From positions 62,001 through 126,000 of the forward strand of contig NZ_NFIP01000009.1 of the NCBI RefSeq assembly GCF_002161805.1: a stretch of DNA of 64,000 bases, in the 5' to 3' direction. Positions 8,507 to 16,503 of the stretch are shown in pieces. The notes beneath the pieces were generated by a model. It did not search any database. It was given only the letters and a program-made list of their open reading frames with translations, and was not told the DNA's origin. The DNA comes from Collinsella sp. An307. GTDB lineage: Bacteria; Actinomycetota; Coriobacteriia; Coriobacteriales; Coriobacteriaceae. Made by a program: the position numbers and the translations under genes. Position 1 is the stretch's first letter; each line of letters opens with the position of its first letter.

Positions 8507-11371
8507 ATGGGTCTCATCGCATTTCTCGTCGCCGCACCTCTGGTGGCCGCGGTTGCGCTCATGCTCTTTAGGAGCGAGAGCCAGCGCGCTGTCATCACCA
8601 TCGCGGCTGCGGGCATCACGGGCGTTGCGTCCGCGATCTTCGCATTCCAGCACCTGCTCGGCGGTTACACCGTGTACGAGCTCCCGCAGGAGACGAGCTT
8701 CATCATCACGCTTGTGATGACGGCGGTCGACATCGTGCTCTGCGCGGTGATCCTCTGGTTCTCGATCCGCTATAAGAACAAGCTCGCGCTTGTTATCGGC
8801 CTCGTGCAGACGGTCGGCGTCATCTACTTCGCCAACCTTACGCTTCCGCACGGCGCCGAGCACATGCTCACCACGCCCATCTACTTTGACCAGCTTTCGG
8901 TCATCATGGTGCTTATCGTCGGCCTCGTCGGCAGCGCCATCTGCGTGTATGCGCTGGGCTACATGAAGGACTTCCAGCATCATGAGCCGGCAGGTGCTCC
9001 TGACCGCCGCCATTTCTTCGCGGCCCTCATGTTCCTGTTCCTCTCGGCGATGTTTGTCATCGTCCTCTCCGATAACCTCGAGTGGATGTTCACGGGCTGG
9101 GAGATCACCACGGTGTGCTCCTTCCTCATGATCGGCTACACCCGCACGCCCGAGGCCATCAAGAACTCCTTCCGTCAGATTATCTTGAACATGATTGGCG
9201 GCATCGCGTTCCTCGTGGCGCTCCTCATCATCCAGATCTGGGGTCTGCCGCTGTCGCTCGCCTCGCTCACCACGGTCGCGAACTCCTACCTCTCGCCGAC
9301 CCTCGTGCTGCCCATCATGCTGCTCTCCATCGCCGGCCTCACCAAGGCCGCGCAGATGCCGTTCCACAGCTGGCTGCTCGGCGCCATGGTGGCGCCCACG
9401 CCCACCTCGGCTCTGCTCCACTCCTCGACGATGGTCAAGGCAGGCGTCTTCCTTCTGGTGAAGCTCGCGCCGCTGTACCTCGTCTACCCGGCCGCGTCCG
9501 CTATGGTCGTGTCCATCGGTGGCGTCACCTTCGCGCTCTGCTCGTTCATGGCCATCACCCAGAGCAACGCCAAGCGCGTGCTCGCCTACTCCACGATCGC
9601 CAACCTCGGCCTCATCTCCGCCTGCGCGGGCGTGGGTACCGCCGAGGCGGTCTGGGCGGCCATCTTCCTCATCATCTTCCACACCGTTTCCAAGTCCGTT
9701 CTGTTCCTGTGCGTCGGTACGGTCGAGCACCGCATCGGCAGCCGTAACATCGAGGATATGGACGGCCTCTTCAGCCGCCTGCCGCGCCTCACGCGCTTCA
9801 TGATGCTCGGCATCATGGGCATGTTCGTGGCGCCCTTCGGCATGCTCATCTCCAAGTGGGCAACGCTCGTCTCCTTCGCCGAGACCGGCAACATCCTGTT
9901 CCTGATCCTGCTCGCCTTTGGCTCCGCCGCGACCTTCTTCTTCTGGGCCAAGTGGCTCGGCAAGCTCGCCGGCGTGGCGCAGAAGGCCGAGAACGTCGAG
10001 GGCGGCGTGCACAAGAGCGAGTGGGCCGCCATCGGCTTCATCTCCGTGCTGCTGCTCGCCTGCTGCGTGCTGCTCCCGGTTATCTCCCAGGTCGTCGTCG
10101 GCCCGTACCTCGAGGGCGTGTACCAGGTGGTGCCGCAGCTCATTGGCGTTGACAACCTGCTCATCATGGCCGCTATCGTGGTCTTCATCGCCATCGTGCT
10201 TCTGACCCCGTGGGGCCGCGCCACCGACAAGCGCCGCGTTGCGGTCTACCTCGGCGGCACCTGCACCGACCCCGATGGTCGCCAGTATCACGGCTCCATG
10301 GGCCGCACCATGACTTCGTCCAAGCGCAACTGGTACATGGCTGATGTCTTCCCGGAGTCCCGCCTGACCCCGCTCGGCGTGATTCTCTGCACGAGCATCA
10401 TCATCATGGCCTTCGCCGCGTGCTTCATCCTTTCCGTGCCCTTCCTTGTGGGCGGCTCGTTCTTTGTGGAGCGTACGGTGCTGCTCGTTGGCCCCAACCT
10501 CATCGGCATCCTCATCGGCGTCGTGGTCTTTGCCGTCGTCGCCCCCGTCCTGGGCTGCCTGCTCGATGGTTGCGACCGCAAGATCTCTGCCCACATGCAG
10601 GGTCGCGTTGGTCCGCGCATCCTCCAGCCCTACTATGACGTGCGCAAGCTCCTCGGTAAGGAGGACGCGAGCGTGAACGCGGTCGACGAGGCCTACGTCA
10701 CCTGCGCACTCATCTTTGCCATCCTCGCGGGCGGCATGTTCATCTCCGGTTCGAACCTGCTTTTGTGCGTCTTCCTCGTGACGCTCGCCACGCTCTTTAT
10801 GGTCATTGCCGCCTACTCGGCGCGCAGCCCCTACGCCGACACCGGCGCCGACCGTGAGTGCCTGCAGGTTATGTCCTACGAGCCGATGCTCATGATCATG
10901 ACGGTGGGCTTCTTCACCGCAACGCAGTCCTTCGATGTGGCGCGCCTCTTCCAGATCGAGTCGCCCATCATCATCCCGCTGCTCCCGATCTTCCTTGGCC
11001 TGATGTTCATCTTGACCATTAAGCTCCGCAAGTCGCCGTTTGACCTCTCCTACAGCCACCATGCGCACCAGGAGATCGTCAAGGGCGTCACCACCGAGAT
11101 GACCGGTCGCACCCTCGCTAAGGTCGAGATCATGCACTGGTGCGAGAGCGTGCTCTTCCTCATGTGGGTCGGCATGTTCTTTGTCTGGGACAACCCCATC
11201 TCGATCGTGATCGCCATTGTGGCGGCGCTCGCAGCGTGGTTCTTCGAGGTCTTCATCGACAACAACTTCGCGCGTATGAAGTGGCAGAACTGCCTGTCCG
11301 GCGCGTGGCTCGTGGCGCTCGTGGTGGGCGTCGTGAACCTGTTCTACGTCCTCATCACCCCGTTCATCTAA
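8507..11371 (+). CDS. Ech-type hydrogenase membrane subunit: EchA (NuoL-like)-EchB (NuoH-like) fusion
   Basis: A 954-aa polytopic membrane protein. Residues 1 to about 610 are a NuoL/MrpA-type ion-translocating subunit, with the signature HSSTMVKAGVFLL and the preceding MPFHSWLLGAM. After a linker (SMGRTMTSSKRNWYM) come further membrane helices. From about residue 690 the protein is a NuoH/HycD-type subunit: GRVGPRILQPYYDVRKLLGKED, then the conserved acidic loop regions. In Methanosarcina Ech these are two genes, echA and echB; here one frame spans both without a stop. ATG at 8507 is chosen (GAGGGGAAAAGC upstream); the frame stays open further upstream but without support. Ech complexes couple H2 formation from ferredoxin to ion pumping; the direction here is unknown. 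Confidence 0.88.
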   Translation: MGLIAFLVAAPLVAAVALMLFRSESQRAVITIAAAGITGVASAIFAFQHLLGGYTVYELPQETSFIITLVMTAVDIVLCAVILWFSIRYKNKLALVIGLVQTVGVIYFANLTLPHGAEHMLTTPIYFDQLSVIMVLIVGLVGSAICVYALGYMKDFQHHEPAGAPDRRHFFAALMFLFLSAMFVIVLSDNLEWMFTGWEITTVCSFLMIGYTRTPEAIKNSFRQIILNMIGGIAFLVALLIIQIWGLPLSLASLTTVANSYLSPTLVLPIMLLSIAGLTKAAQMPFHSWLLGAMVAPTPTSALLHSSTMVKAGVFLLVKLAPLYLVYPAASAMVVSIGGVTFALCSFMAITQSNAKRVLAYSTIANLGLISACAGVGTAEAVWAAIFLIIFHTVSKSVLFLCVGTVEHRIGSRNIEDMDGLFSRLPRLTRFMMLGIMGMFVAPFGMLISKWATLVSFAETGNILFLILLAFGSAATFFFWAKWLGKLAGVAQKAENVEGGVHKSEWAAIGFISVLLLACCVLLPVISQVVVGPYLEGVYQVVPQLIGVDNLLIMAAIVVFIAIVLLTPWGRATDKRRVAVYLGGTCTDPDGRQYHGSMGRTMTSSKRNWYMADVFPESRLTPLGVILCTSIIIMAFAACFILSVPFLVGGSFFVERTVLLVGPNLIGILIGVVVFAVVAPVLGCLLDGCDRKISAHMQGRVGPRILQPYYDVRKLLGKEDASVNAVDEAYVTCALIFAILAGGMFISGSNLLLCVFLVTLATLFMVIAAYSARSPYADTGADRECLQVMSYEPMLMIMTVGFFTATQSFDVARLFQIESPIIIPLLPIFLGLMFILTIKLRKSPFDLSYSHHAHQEIVKGVTTEMTGRTLAKVEIMHWCESVLFLMWVGMFFVWDNPISIVIAIVAALAAWFFEVFIDNNFARMKWQNCLSGAWLVALVVGVVNLFYVLITPFI

Positions 11372-11383
11372 GGGAGCGCAGCT

Positions 11384-11827
11384 ATGAGCTATTCATCTAA
11401 GTCACCGTGGCTCATCCATTACGATGGGTCGAGCTGCAACGGATGCGACATCGAGGTGCTCGACTCGATGATGCCGCTTTACGACGTGGAGCGCTTTGGC
11501 ATCATCAACACGGGCAACCCCAAGCATGCCGACATCTTCCTCATCACGGGCGCCATCAACCACCAGAACGTCAACGTGGTGAAGCACATCTACGAGCAGA
11601 TGCTCGAGCCCAAGGTCGTTGTGGCCTGCGGCATCTGCGCCTGCACGGGCGGCGTCTTTAAGGAGGCCTACAACGTCATCGGCGGCGCCGACAAGGCGAT
11701 CCCGGTCGACGTGTACGCCCCCGGCTGCGCCGTGCGTCCCGAGACCATCATCGACGCGGTGCTCAAGGCCGTGAAGATCCTCGACGAGAAGGCCGCCAAG
11801 ATGGGCGCCTCCGAGAAGAACCGTTAA
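11384..11827 (+). CDS. echC: Ech hydrogenase small subunit (NuoB-like)
   Basis: 147-aa subunit that carries the proximal [4Fe-4S] cluster next to the NiFe site. The ligands are visible: CNGC in DGSSCNGCDIEVLDS, a cysteine in VACGICACTGG, and the last in YAPGCAVRPETI. It is homologous to NuoB and HycG, and its small size fits Ech. It starts 12 bases after the fused membrane gene with a GGGAG site, and 11 bases separate its stop from echD. Confidence 0.93.
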   Translation: MSYSSKSPWLIHYDGSSCNGCDIEVLDSMMPLYDVERFGIINTGNPKHADIFLITGAINHQNVNVVKHIYEQMLEPKVVVACGICACTGGVFKEAYNVIGGADKAIPVDVYAPGCAVRPETIIDAVLKAVKILDEKAAKMGASEKNR

Positions 11828-11838
11828 GGAGGGCGCGG

Positions 11839-12510
11839 ATGTATACCACCGAGTTCGTTGACGTCCCGCTGGGCGAGCTGCTCTATCGCGTGCAGACGCT
11901 CAAGCATCAGGGCTTCCGCTTTGTCCAGATGTGCGCCGAGACCACCGAGGCCGGCATCGACCTGCTGTACACGTTCTACGACGAGACGGTCGACAACGCC
12001 TACAACCTCTGCGTTTACGGTATCGACGAGAAGAGCGAGGTTCCCTCGATCCAGGAGCTCTACTTCGCGGCGTTTAGCTACGAGAACGAGACGCACGACC
12101 TGTTTGGCGTGCACTTCACCAACATGAAGCTCGACTTTGGCGGCAACTTCTTCAACGTCGCCGAAGAGGCTCCTATGACGATCATCACGCCCGAGATGAA
12201 GGCCGAGCGCGACAAGCTCGCCAAGCAGCGCGCCGCCGCTGCCGCCAAGGCCCGCAAGGCCGCGGAGGAGAAGCAGGCTGCCGAGGCCGACGCCGCCGCC
12301 GACGCCAAGGTCGCTGCCGTCGAGGCCGGCAAGAGCGCCGGCGCCGTTGCCGACAAGGCCGACCCGGCTGCCGCCGCTGGCGACGCTGCTGCCAAGGAGG
12401 CCGAGCGCGCCGCCAAGATGGAGGCGAAGCTCGCCGCCATGGACCCCGAGAAAGCCGCTAAGGTTCGCGCCGCGCTTGCTGCCAAGGCCGCGCAAAAGGA
12501 TGGTGAGTAA
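11839..12510 (+). CDS. echD: Ech hydrogenase NuoC-like subunit with Ala/Lys-rich C-terminal extension
   Basis: Residues 1 to about 115 resemble NuoC/HycE-N (the EchD family), ending in the conserved ENETHDLFGVHFTNMKLDFGGNFF region. The remaining 100 or so residues are a low-complexity Ala/Lys/Glu stretch predicted helical, not part of the standard subunit. The last 36 residues (from EAERAAKMEAKLAAM to the end) nearly repeat the last 36 of EchF. echE begins 2 bases after the stop. The extension may be a structural or docking helix; its role is unknown. Confidence 0.88.
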   Translation: MYTTEFVDVPLGELLYRVQTLKHQGFRFVQMCAETTEAGIDLLYTFYDETVDNAYNLCVYGIDEKSEVPSIQELYFAAFSYENETHDLFGVHFTNMKLDFGGNFFNVAEEAPMTIITPEMKAERDKLAKQRAAAAAKARKAAEEKQAAEADAAADAKVAAVEAGKSAGAVADKADPAAAAGDAAAKEAERAAKMEAKLAAMDPEKAAKVRAALAAKAAQKDGE

Positions 12511-12512
12511 GC

Positions 12513-13601
12513 ATGGCAACCCGTTCCGTCATTCCGTTTGGCCCGCAGCACCCCGTGCTGCCGGAGCCCATTCACCTCGACCTCGTTGTCGAGGATGAGA
12601 AGGTCGTTGAGGCCATCCCCCAGATCGGCTTCATCCACCGCGGCCTCGAGAAGCTCACGCAGAAGCGTGACTACAACCAGTTTGTCTACGTTGCCGAGCG
12701 TACCTGCGGCATCTGCAGCCACGGTCACGGCTACGGCTACGTGAGCGCCACCGAGAAGCTCCTCGGCATCGAGGTCCCGCGCCGCGTCGTCTACATCCGC
12801 GACATCCTGGAGGAGCTCACGCGCCTGCACTCGCACCTGCTGTGGCTCGGCCTTCTTGCCGACGCCTTTGGCTTCGAGGCGCTCTTCAACCACTGCTGGC
12901 GCCTGCGCGAGACCATTCTCGACATCTTCCAGCGCACTTGCGGCGGCCGCATCATCCTCTCCATCCTCGTGGTGGGCGGCCTGGCGCACGATATCGACGA
13001 CGCCGACCTCAAGGCCATCTGCGACAAGCTTGACAGCATCAAGCGCGATTACCTCGAGATCATGGACACCATGATGAACGACGTCTCGGTCAAGAGCCGT
13101 CTGTGCGGCGTGGGCGTCATCAGCTTTGAGGACGCCATGGAGCTCTCGATGGTTGGCCCCTTTGCCAAGGGTTCCGGCATCGAGCACGATATCCGTTCGA
13201 CCGGTTACGGCGCCTACGGCGACCTCGACCACTTCGAGCCCATCATCTCCACCGAGTGCGACTGCTACGCGCGCTGCAAGGTCCGCGCCGAGGAGGTCAT
13301 CCAGTCCATCGACATCATCAAGGAGCTCGTCTCCAAGATCCCGCACGATGGTATTGGTCAGAAGTCCAAGGCCAAGGTCGTCCCCGAGGGCCAGAGCCAC
13401 GTGCTCATCGAGCAGCCGCGCGGCGAGGCGTTCTACTACGTCCGCGGCAACGGCACCAAGTACCTCGACCGCTTCCGCCTGCGCACGCCCACCTCGCAGA
13501 ACCTGGGCGGCCTGGTGAAGGCGCTGCAGGGCGTCGACCTTGCTGACGTCCCGATGATCATCCTTACGATCGACCCGTGCATCAGCTGCACGGAAAGGTA
13601 G
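12513..13601 (+). CDS. echE: Ech hydrogenase large subunit ([NiFe] catalytic)
   Basis: 362-aa catalytic subunit. Both metal-binding motifs are intact: ERTCGICSHGH near the N-terminus (CxxC) and DPCISCTER at the C-terminus (CxxC). The four cysteines that hold the NiFe centre are therefore present, and this is a true hydrogenase rather than a complex I subunit. The N-terminus FGPQHPVLPEPIHLDL is typical of group 4. The sequence ends three residues after the last Cys, so, as in other Ech enzymes, there may be no C-terminal peptide for a maturation protease. HypA and HypB for nickel loading are encoded at 44661-45737. Confidence 0.95.
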   Translation: MATRSVIPFGPQHPVLPEPIHLDLVVEDEKVVEAIPQIGFIHRGLEKLTQKRDYNQFVYVAERTCGICSHGHGYGYVSATEKLLGIEVPRRVVYIRDILEELTRLHSHLLWLGLLADAFGFEALFNHCWRLRETILDIFQRTCGGRIILSILVVGGLAHDIDDADLKAICDKLDSIKRDYLEIMDTMMNDVSVKSRLCGVGVISFEDAMELSMVGPFAKGSGIEHDIRSTGYGAYGDLDHFEPIISTECDCYARCKVRAEEVIQSIDIIKELVSKIPHDGIGQKSKAKVVPEGQSHVLIEQPRGEAFYYVRGNGTKYLDRFRLRTPTSQNLGGLVKALQGVDLADVPMIILTIDPCISCTER

Positions 13602-13607
13602 GCCGGC

Positions 13608-14279
13608 ATGGGAACTTTCAAACTGGGCAAGATGACGCTCCGCTCGCTGTTCCACAAACCGGTGACGGTGCGTTACCCCTATGAGAAGCGCGACATCGAG
13701 AACCTCTTCCCGAGCATGCGCGGACATCTTGAGAACGATATCGACGCCTGCATCCTCTGCGGCATGTGTCAGCGCGCCTGCCCGGTGGGCGCCATCACGG
13801 TCGACCGCAAGGCCGGCGATTGGGTGCTCGACCCGTATATGTGCATCGCCTGCGCGAGCTGCACGCATGAGTGCCCCAAGAACTGCCTGACGATGGGCCT
13901 CTGGCCGACGGAGCCCGCCGAGGAGCTCTCGACCATTACGCTTCACAAGGACATGCCGGCAAAGCCCGCTGCCAAGGCTGGCGCCGCCGCCGGTGCCGCT
14001 GCCGCCGCGAAGCCCAAGAAGGAGCTCACCCCCGAGCAGCAGGCTCGCGTTGAGGCAGCCAAGAAGGCCGCCGCTGCCAAGAAGGCCGCGAAGGCTGCTG
14101 AGGCCGGCAAGGCTCCCGCTGAGGCGGAGAAGCCCGCTGAGGCTCCTGCCGCCGACGTGGATCCGGCGGAGGCCGAGCGCAAGGCCAAGATGGAGGCCAA
14201 GCTCGCTGCCATGGACCCCGAGAAGGCCGCCAAGGTGCGCGCCGCCCTCGAGGCTCGCGCCAAGAAGGACGCCGAGTAG
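13608..14279 (+). CDS. echF: Ech hydrogenase ferredoxin-like subunit (NuoI-like) with Ala/Lys-rich tail
   Basis: Residues 1 to about 110 carry two 4Fe-4S motifs, CILCGMCQRACPVG and CIACASCTHECPKNC, that pass electrons from ferredoxin to the NiFe site. The rest is a low-complexity Ala/Lys/Glu/Pro tail of about 110 residues. Its end (MEAKLAAMDPEKAAKVRAAL then a short Lys/Ala/Glu end) matches the end of EchD almost residue for residue. It is the last gene of the operon and a perfect 14-bp terminator follows. Confidence 0.93.
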   Translation: MGTFKLGKMTLRSLFHKPVTVRYPYEKRDIENLFPSMRGHLENDIDACILCGMCQRACPVGAITVDRKAGDWVLDPYMCIACASCTHECPKNCLTMGLWPTEPAEELSTITLHKDMPAKPAAKAGAAAGAAAAAKPKKELTPEQQARVEAAKKAAAAKKAAKAAEAGKAPAEAEKPAEAPAADVDPAEAERKAKMEAKLAAMDPEKAAKVRAALEARAKKDAE

Positions 14280-14309
14280 CTTTGGCTGTTCTGCGATAGA
14301 ACGCTTGTG

Positions 14310-14344
14310 AGGCGCGCCGCCGGTACGAAGCCGGCGGCGCGCCT
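14310..14344 (+). terminator. terminator of the ech operon
   Basis: A perfect 14-bp stem, aggcgcgccgccgg (14310-14323) with ccggcggcgcgcct (14331-14344), loop of 7, followed by TTGTCTTCT. It closes the hydrogenase operon. The remaining 130 bases up to asnB hold its ribosome site (GAAAGGAAC) and no other recognised feature. Confidence 0.8.
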
Positions 14345-14475
14345 TTGTCTTCTAGATGCACAGTTGGTTACATAGCACGGAGATTACATGCACCCTAAGG
14401 CGCAGGCGGTGAGGCGTGGTACGCTTACTCAGATAGCGATTATGCGCGAGCACACCGCATGAAAGGAACGTCTCT

Positions 14476-16341
14476 ATGTGCGGATTCGTCGGCTTTACCG
14501 GCCAGATAGATAACAGGCAGCAGGTTCTTGACGCCATGATGGACCGCATTGTCCATCGCGGCCCCGATATGGGCGGTAGCCATCTCACCGACGAGGTGGC
14601 CCTGGGCTTCCGCCGTCTTTCCATCTTGGACCTCTCCGAGGCAGGCGCTCAGCCCATGGGCAACGAGGACGGCAGCGTATTTGTGACGTTCAACGGAGAG
14701 ATCTACAACTTCCAGGAGCTGCGCGTCGAGCTCGAGGCCGCCGGCCATACCTTCCACTGCCATGCCGACACCGAGGTCCTCGTCCACGGCTACGAGGAGT
14801 GGGGCGAGAAACTCGTCGACCGTCTGCGCGGCATGTACGGCTTTGTCATCTACGATGGCCGCGCCCACAAGCTCTTTGGCGCGCGCGATATCTTTGGCAT
14901 CAAGCCGTTCTATTACTATCGCGCCGACGGCCGCGACGGCCGCCCCAACACGGGCGCCTTCCTCTTTGGTAGCGAGATCAAGAGCTTCCTCGAGCACCCC
15001 GATTTCGTGAAGGCCGTGAACCCCCAGGCGCTGCGCCCCTACCTCACGCTGCAGTTCCCCGCCACCGACGAGACGTTCTTCGCCGGTGTCTACAAGCTGC
15101 CCGCGGCCCACTGCTTCACCTATGACCTTGCGAGCGGTTCCATCGACATCCGCCGCTATTGGGACGCCGATTTCTCCGACGACAACTCCAAGACCTTTGA
15201 GGAGTACGTCGAGGCGTGCGACCAGGTGGTCCACGAGAGCGTGGCCGCGCACCGCATCGCCGACGTTAAGGTGGGTTCGTTCCTCTCTGGCGGTGTCGAC
15301 TCGAGCTACATTGCCGCCTGCCTCATGCCCGATACCACCTTCTCGGTGGGTTTTGATTACAAGGACTTCAACGAGACCAACTACGCCGCCGAGCTCTCCG
15401 ATAAGCTCGGCATCAAGAACGTCCGCAAGATGATTACGGCAGACGAGTTCTTTGACGTGCTCCCGCAGATCCAGTACCACATGGACGAGCCGCAGTCGAA
15501 CCTCTCGAGCGTACCTCTGTGGTTCTTGGCCGAGCTTGCCGCCAAGGACGTCACGGTTGTGCTTTCGGGCGAGGGCGCCGACGAGCTCTTTGCCGGCTAC
15601 GCATGGTACGAGGACACCCGCGAGGTCGCGCGCTACAAGCGCATCGTGCCGCGCGCCATCCGTCGCGCGCTGGGCCGCTTTGTGGAGAACAAGCACTACT
15701 TCAAGGGCAGGAACTTCCTGCTCAAGGGCGCCGAGATGCCCGAGAAGTGGTTTGTGGGCCAGGCGTTTGTCTACCGCGAGGACGAGGCAAACGACGTGCT
15801 CAAGCCCGCGTACGCCAAGGGCCCGGACGCCTTTGAGCTCTGCGCGCCGGTCTACGGGCGCGTGAAGAACTTCTGCGCCCTCTCCAAACAGCAATACCTC
15901 GACATGAACATGTGGCTGCCGGGCGACATCCTGCTCAAGGCGGACAAGATGTGCATGGCACACTCGCTCGAGCTGCGCGTGCCCTTCCTCGACAAGAAGG
16001 TCATGGAGTTTGCCGAGCACGTGCCCGCGCGCTTCCGCGTGAACGAGAACGGCAACAAGCAGGTGCTTCGCCATGCGGCGAACCGCTGCCTGCCCGACGA
16101 GTGGGCGACGCGCCCCAAGAAGGGCTTCCCCGTGCCGCTCAAGTTCTGGCTGCGCGAGCAGAAGTACTACGACTACGTGAAGGAGTACTTCACAGCTCCG
16201 TGGGCGTCGGAGTTCTTCGATACGAGCAAGCTCATGCAGATGCTCGACGATCACTTTGAGGGTCGCGCACTCAACCAGCGCAAGATCTATACCGCGCTCA
16301 CGTTCCTCATCTGGTACAAGCGCTACTTTATCGACGAGTAA
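14476..16341 (+). CDS. asnB: glutamine-dependent asparagine synthase-type amidotransferase
   Basis: 621-aa two-domain enzyme. The N-terminal class II glutaminase starts MCGFVGFTG, with Cys2 the nucleophile after Met removal. The C-terminal ATP pyrophosphatase domain shows the loop SFLSGGVDSSYIAACL and later SGEGADELFAGYAWY. It could make asparagine. AsnB paralogues such as LtsA of Corynebacterium instead amidate the peptidoglycan stem peptide, and the two murE genes downstream on the same strand make that role worth considering. Start and length fit the family. Confidence 0.9.
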   Translation: MCGFVGFTGQIDNRQQVLDAMMDRIVHRGPDMGGSHLTDEVALGFRRLSILDLSEAGAQPMGNEDGSVFVTFNGEIYNFQELRVELEAAGHTFHCHADTEVLVHGYEEWGEKLVDRLRGMYGFVIYDGRAHKLFGARDIFGIKPFYYYRADGRDGRPNTGAFLFGSEIKSFLEHPDFVKAVNPQALRPYLTLQFPATDETFFAGVYKLPAAHCFTYDLASGSIDIRRYWDADFSDDNSKTFEEYVEACDQVVHESVAAHRIADVKVGSFLSGGVDSSYIAACLMPDTTFSVGFDYKDFNETNYAAELSDKLGIKNVRKMITADEFFDVLPQIQYHMDEPQSNLSSVPLWFLAELAAKDVTVVLSGEGADELFAGYAWYEDTREVARYKRIVPRAIRRALGRFVENKHYFKGRNFLLKGAEMPEKWFVGQAFVYREDEANDVLKPAYAKGPDAFELCAPVYGRVKNFCALSKQQYLDMNMWLPGDILLKADKMCMAHSLELRVPFLDKKVMEFAEHVPARFRVNENGNKQVLRHAANRCLPDEWATRPKKGFPVPLKFWLREQKYYDYVKEYFTAPWASEFFDTSKLMQMLDDHFEGRALNQRKIYTALTFLIWYKRYFIDE

Positions 16342-16351
16342 TCGCTCTCCG

Positions 16352-16368
16352 TTCCGCGATGTGCGGAA
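16352..16368 (+). other. small hairpin downstream of asnB
   Basis: TTCCGC (16352-16357) pairs with GCGGAA (16363-16368), and a second GCGGAAC copy lies at 16380-16386, so alternative pairings are possible. No T tract follows, so termination is uncertain. The 160-base gap to murE holds nothing else recognisable. Confidence 0.3.
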
Positions 16369-16503
16369 TGTGGTGATGTGCGGAACAATCGATGTACGGA
16401 TGCCATTCATGCGGTCGGGATACATTTCCGGCCGCATACTTCTATGTATAGCGAGGTCGCGTCCTGTCCGCGTTTCATGGTCAACAGCCATCTGGAGGCT
16501 ACC

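Noticed and set aside
8357-11137. Long open frames antisense to the hydrogenase, murE, purH and other genes
   Set aside because: They mirror G+C-rich coding genes, have His/Arg/Ala-biased products and no domains or ribosome sites. They are by-products of codon bias.
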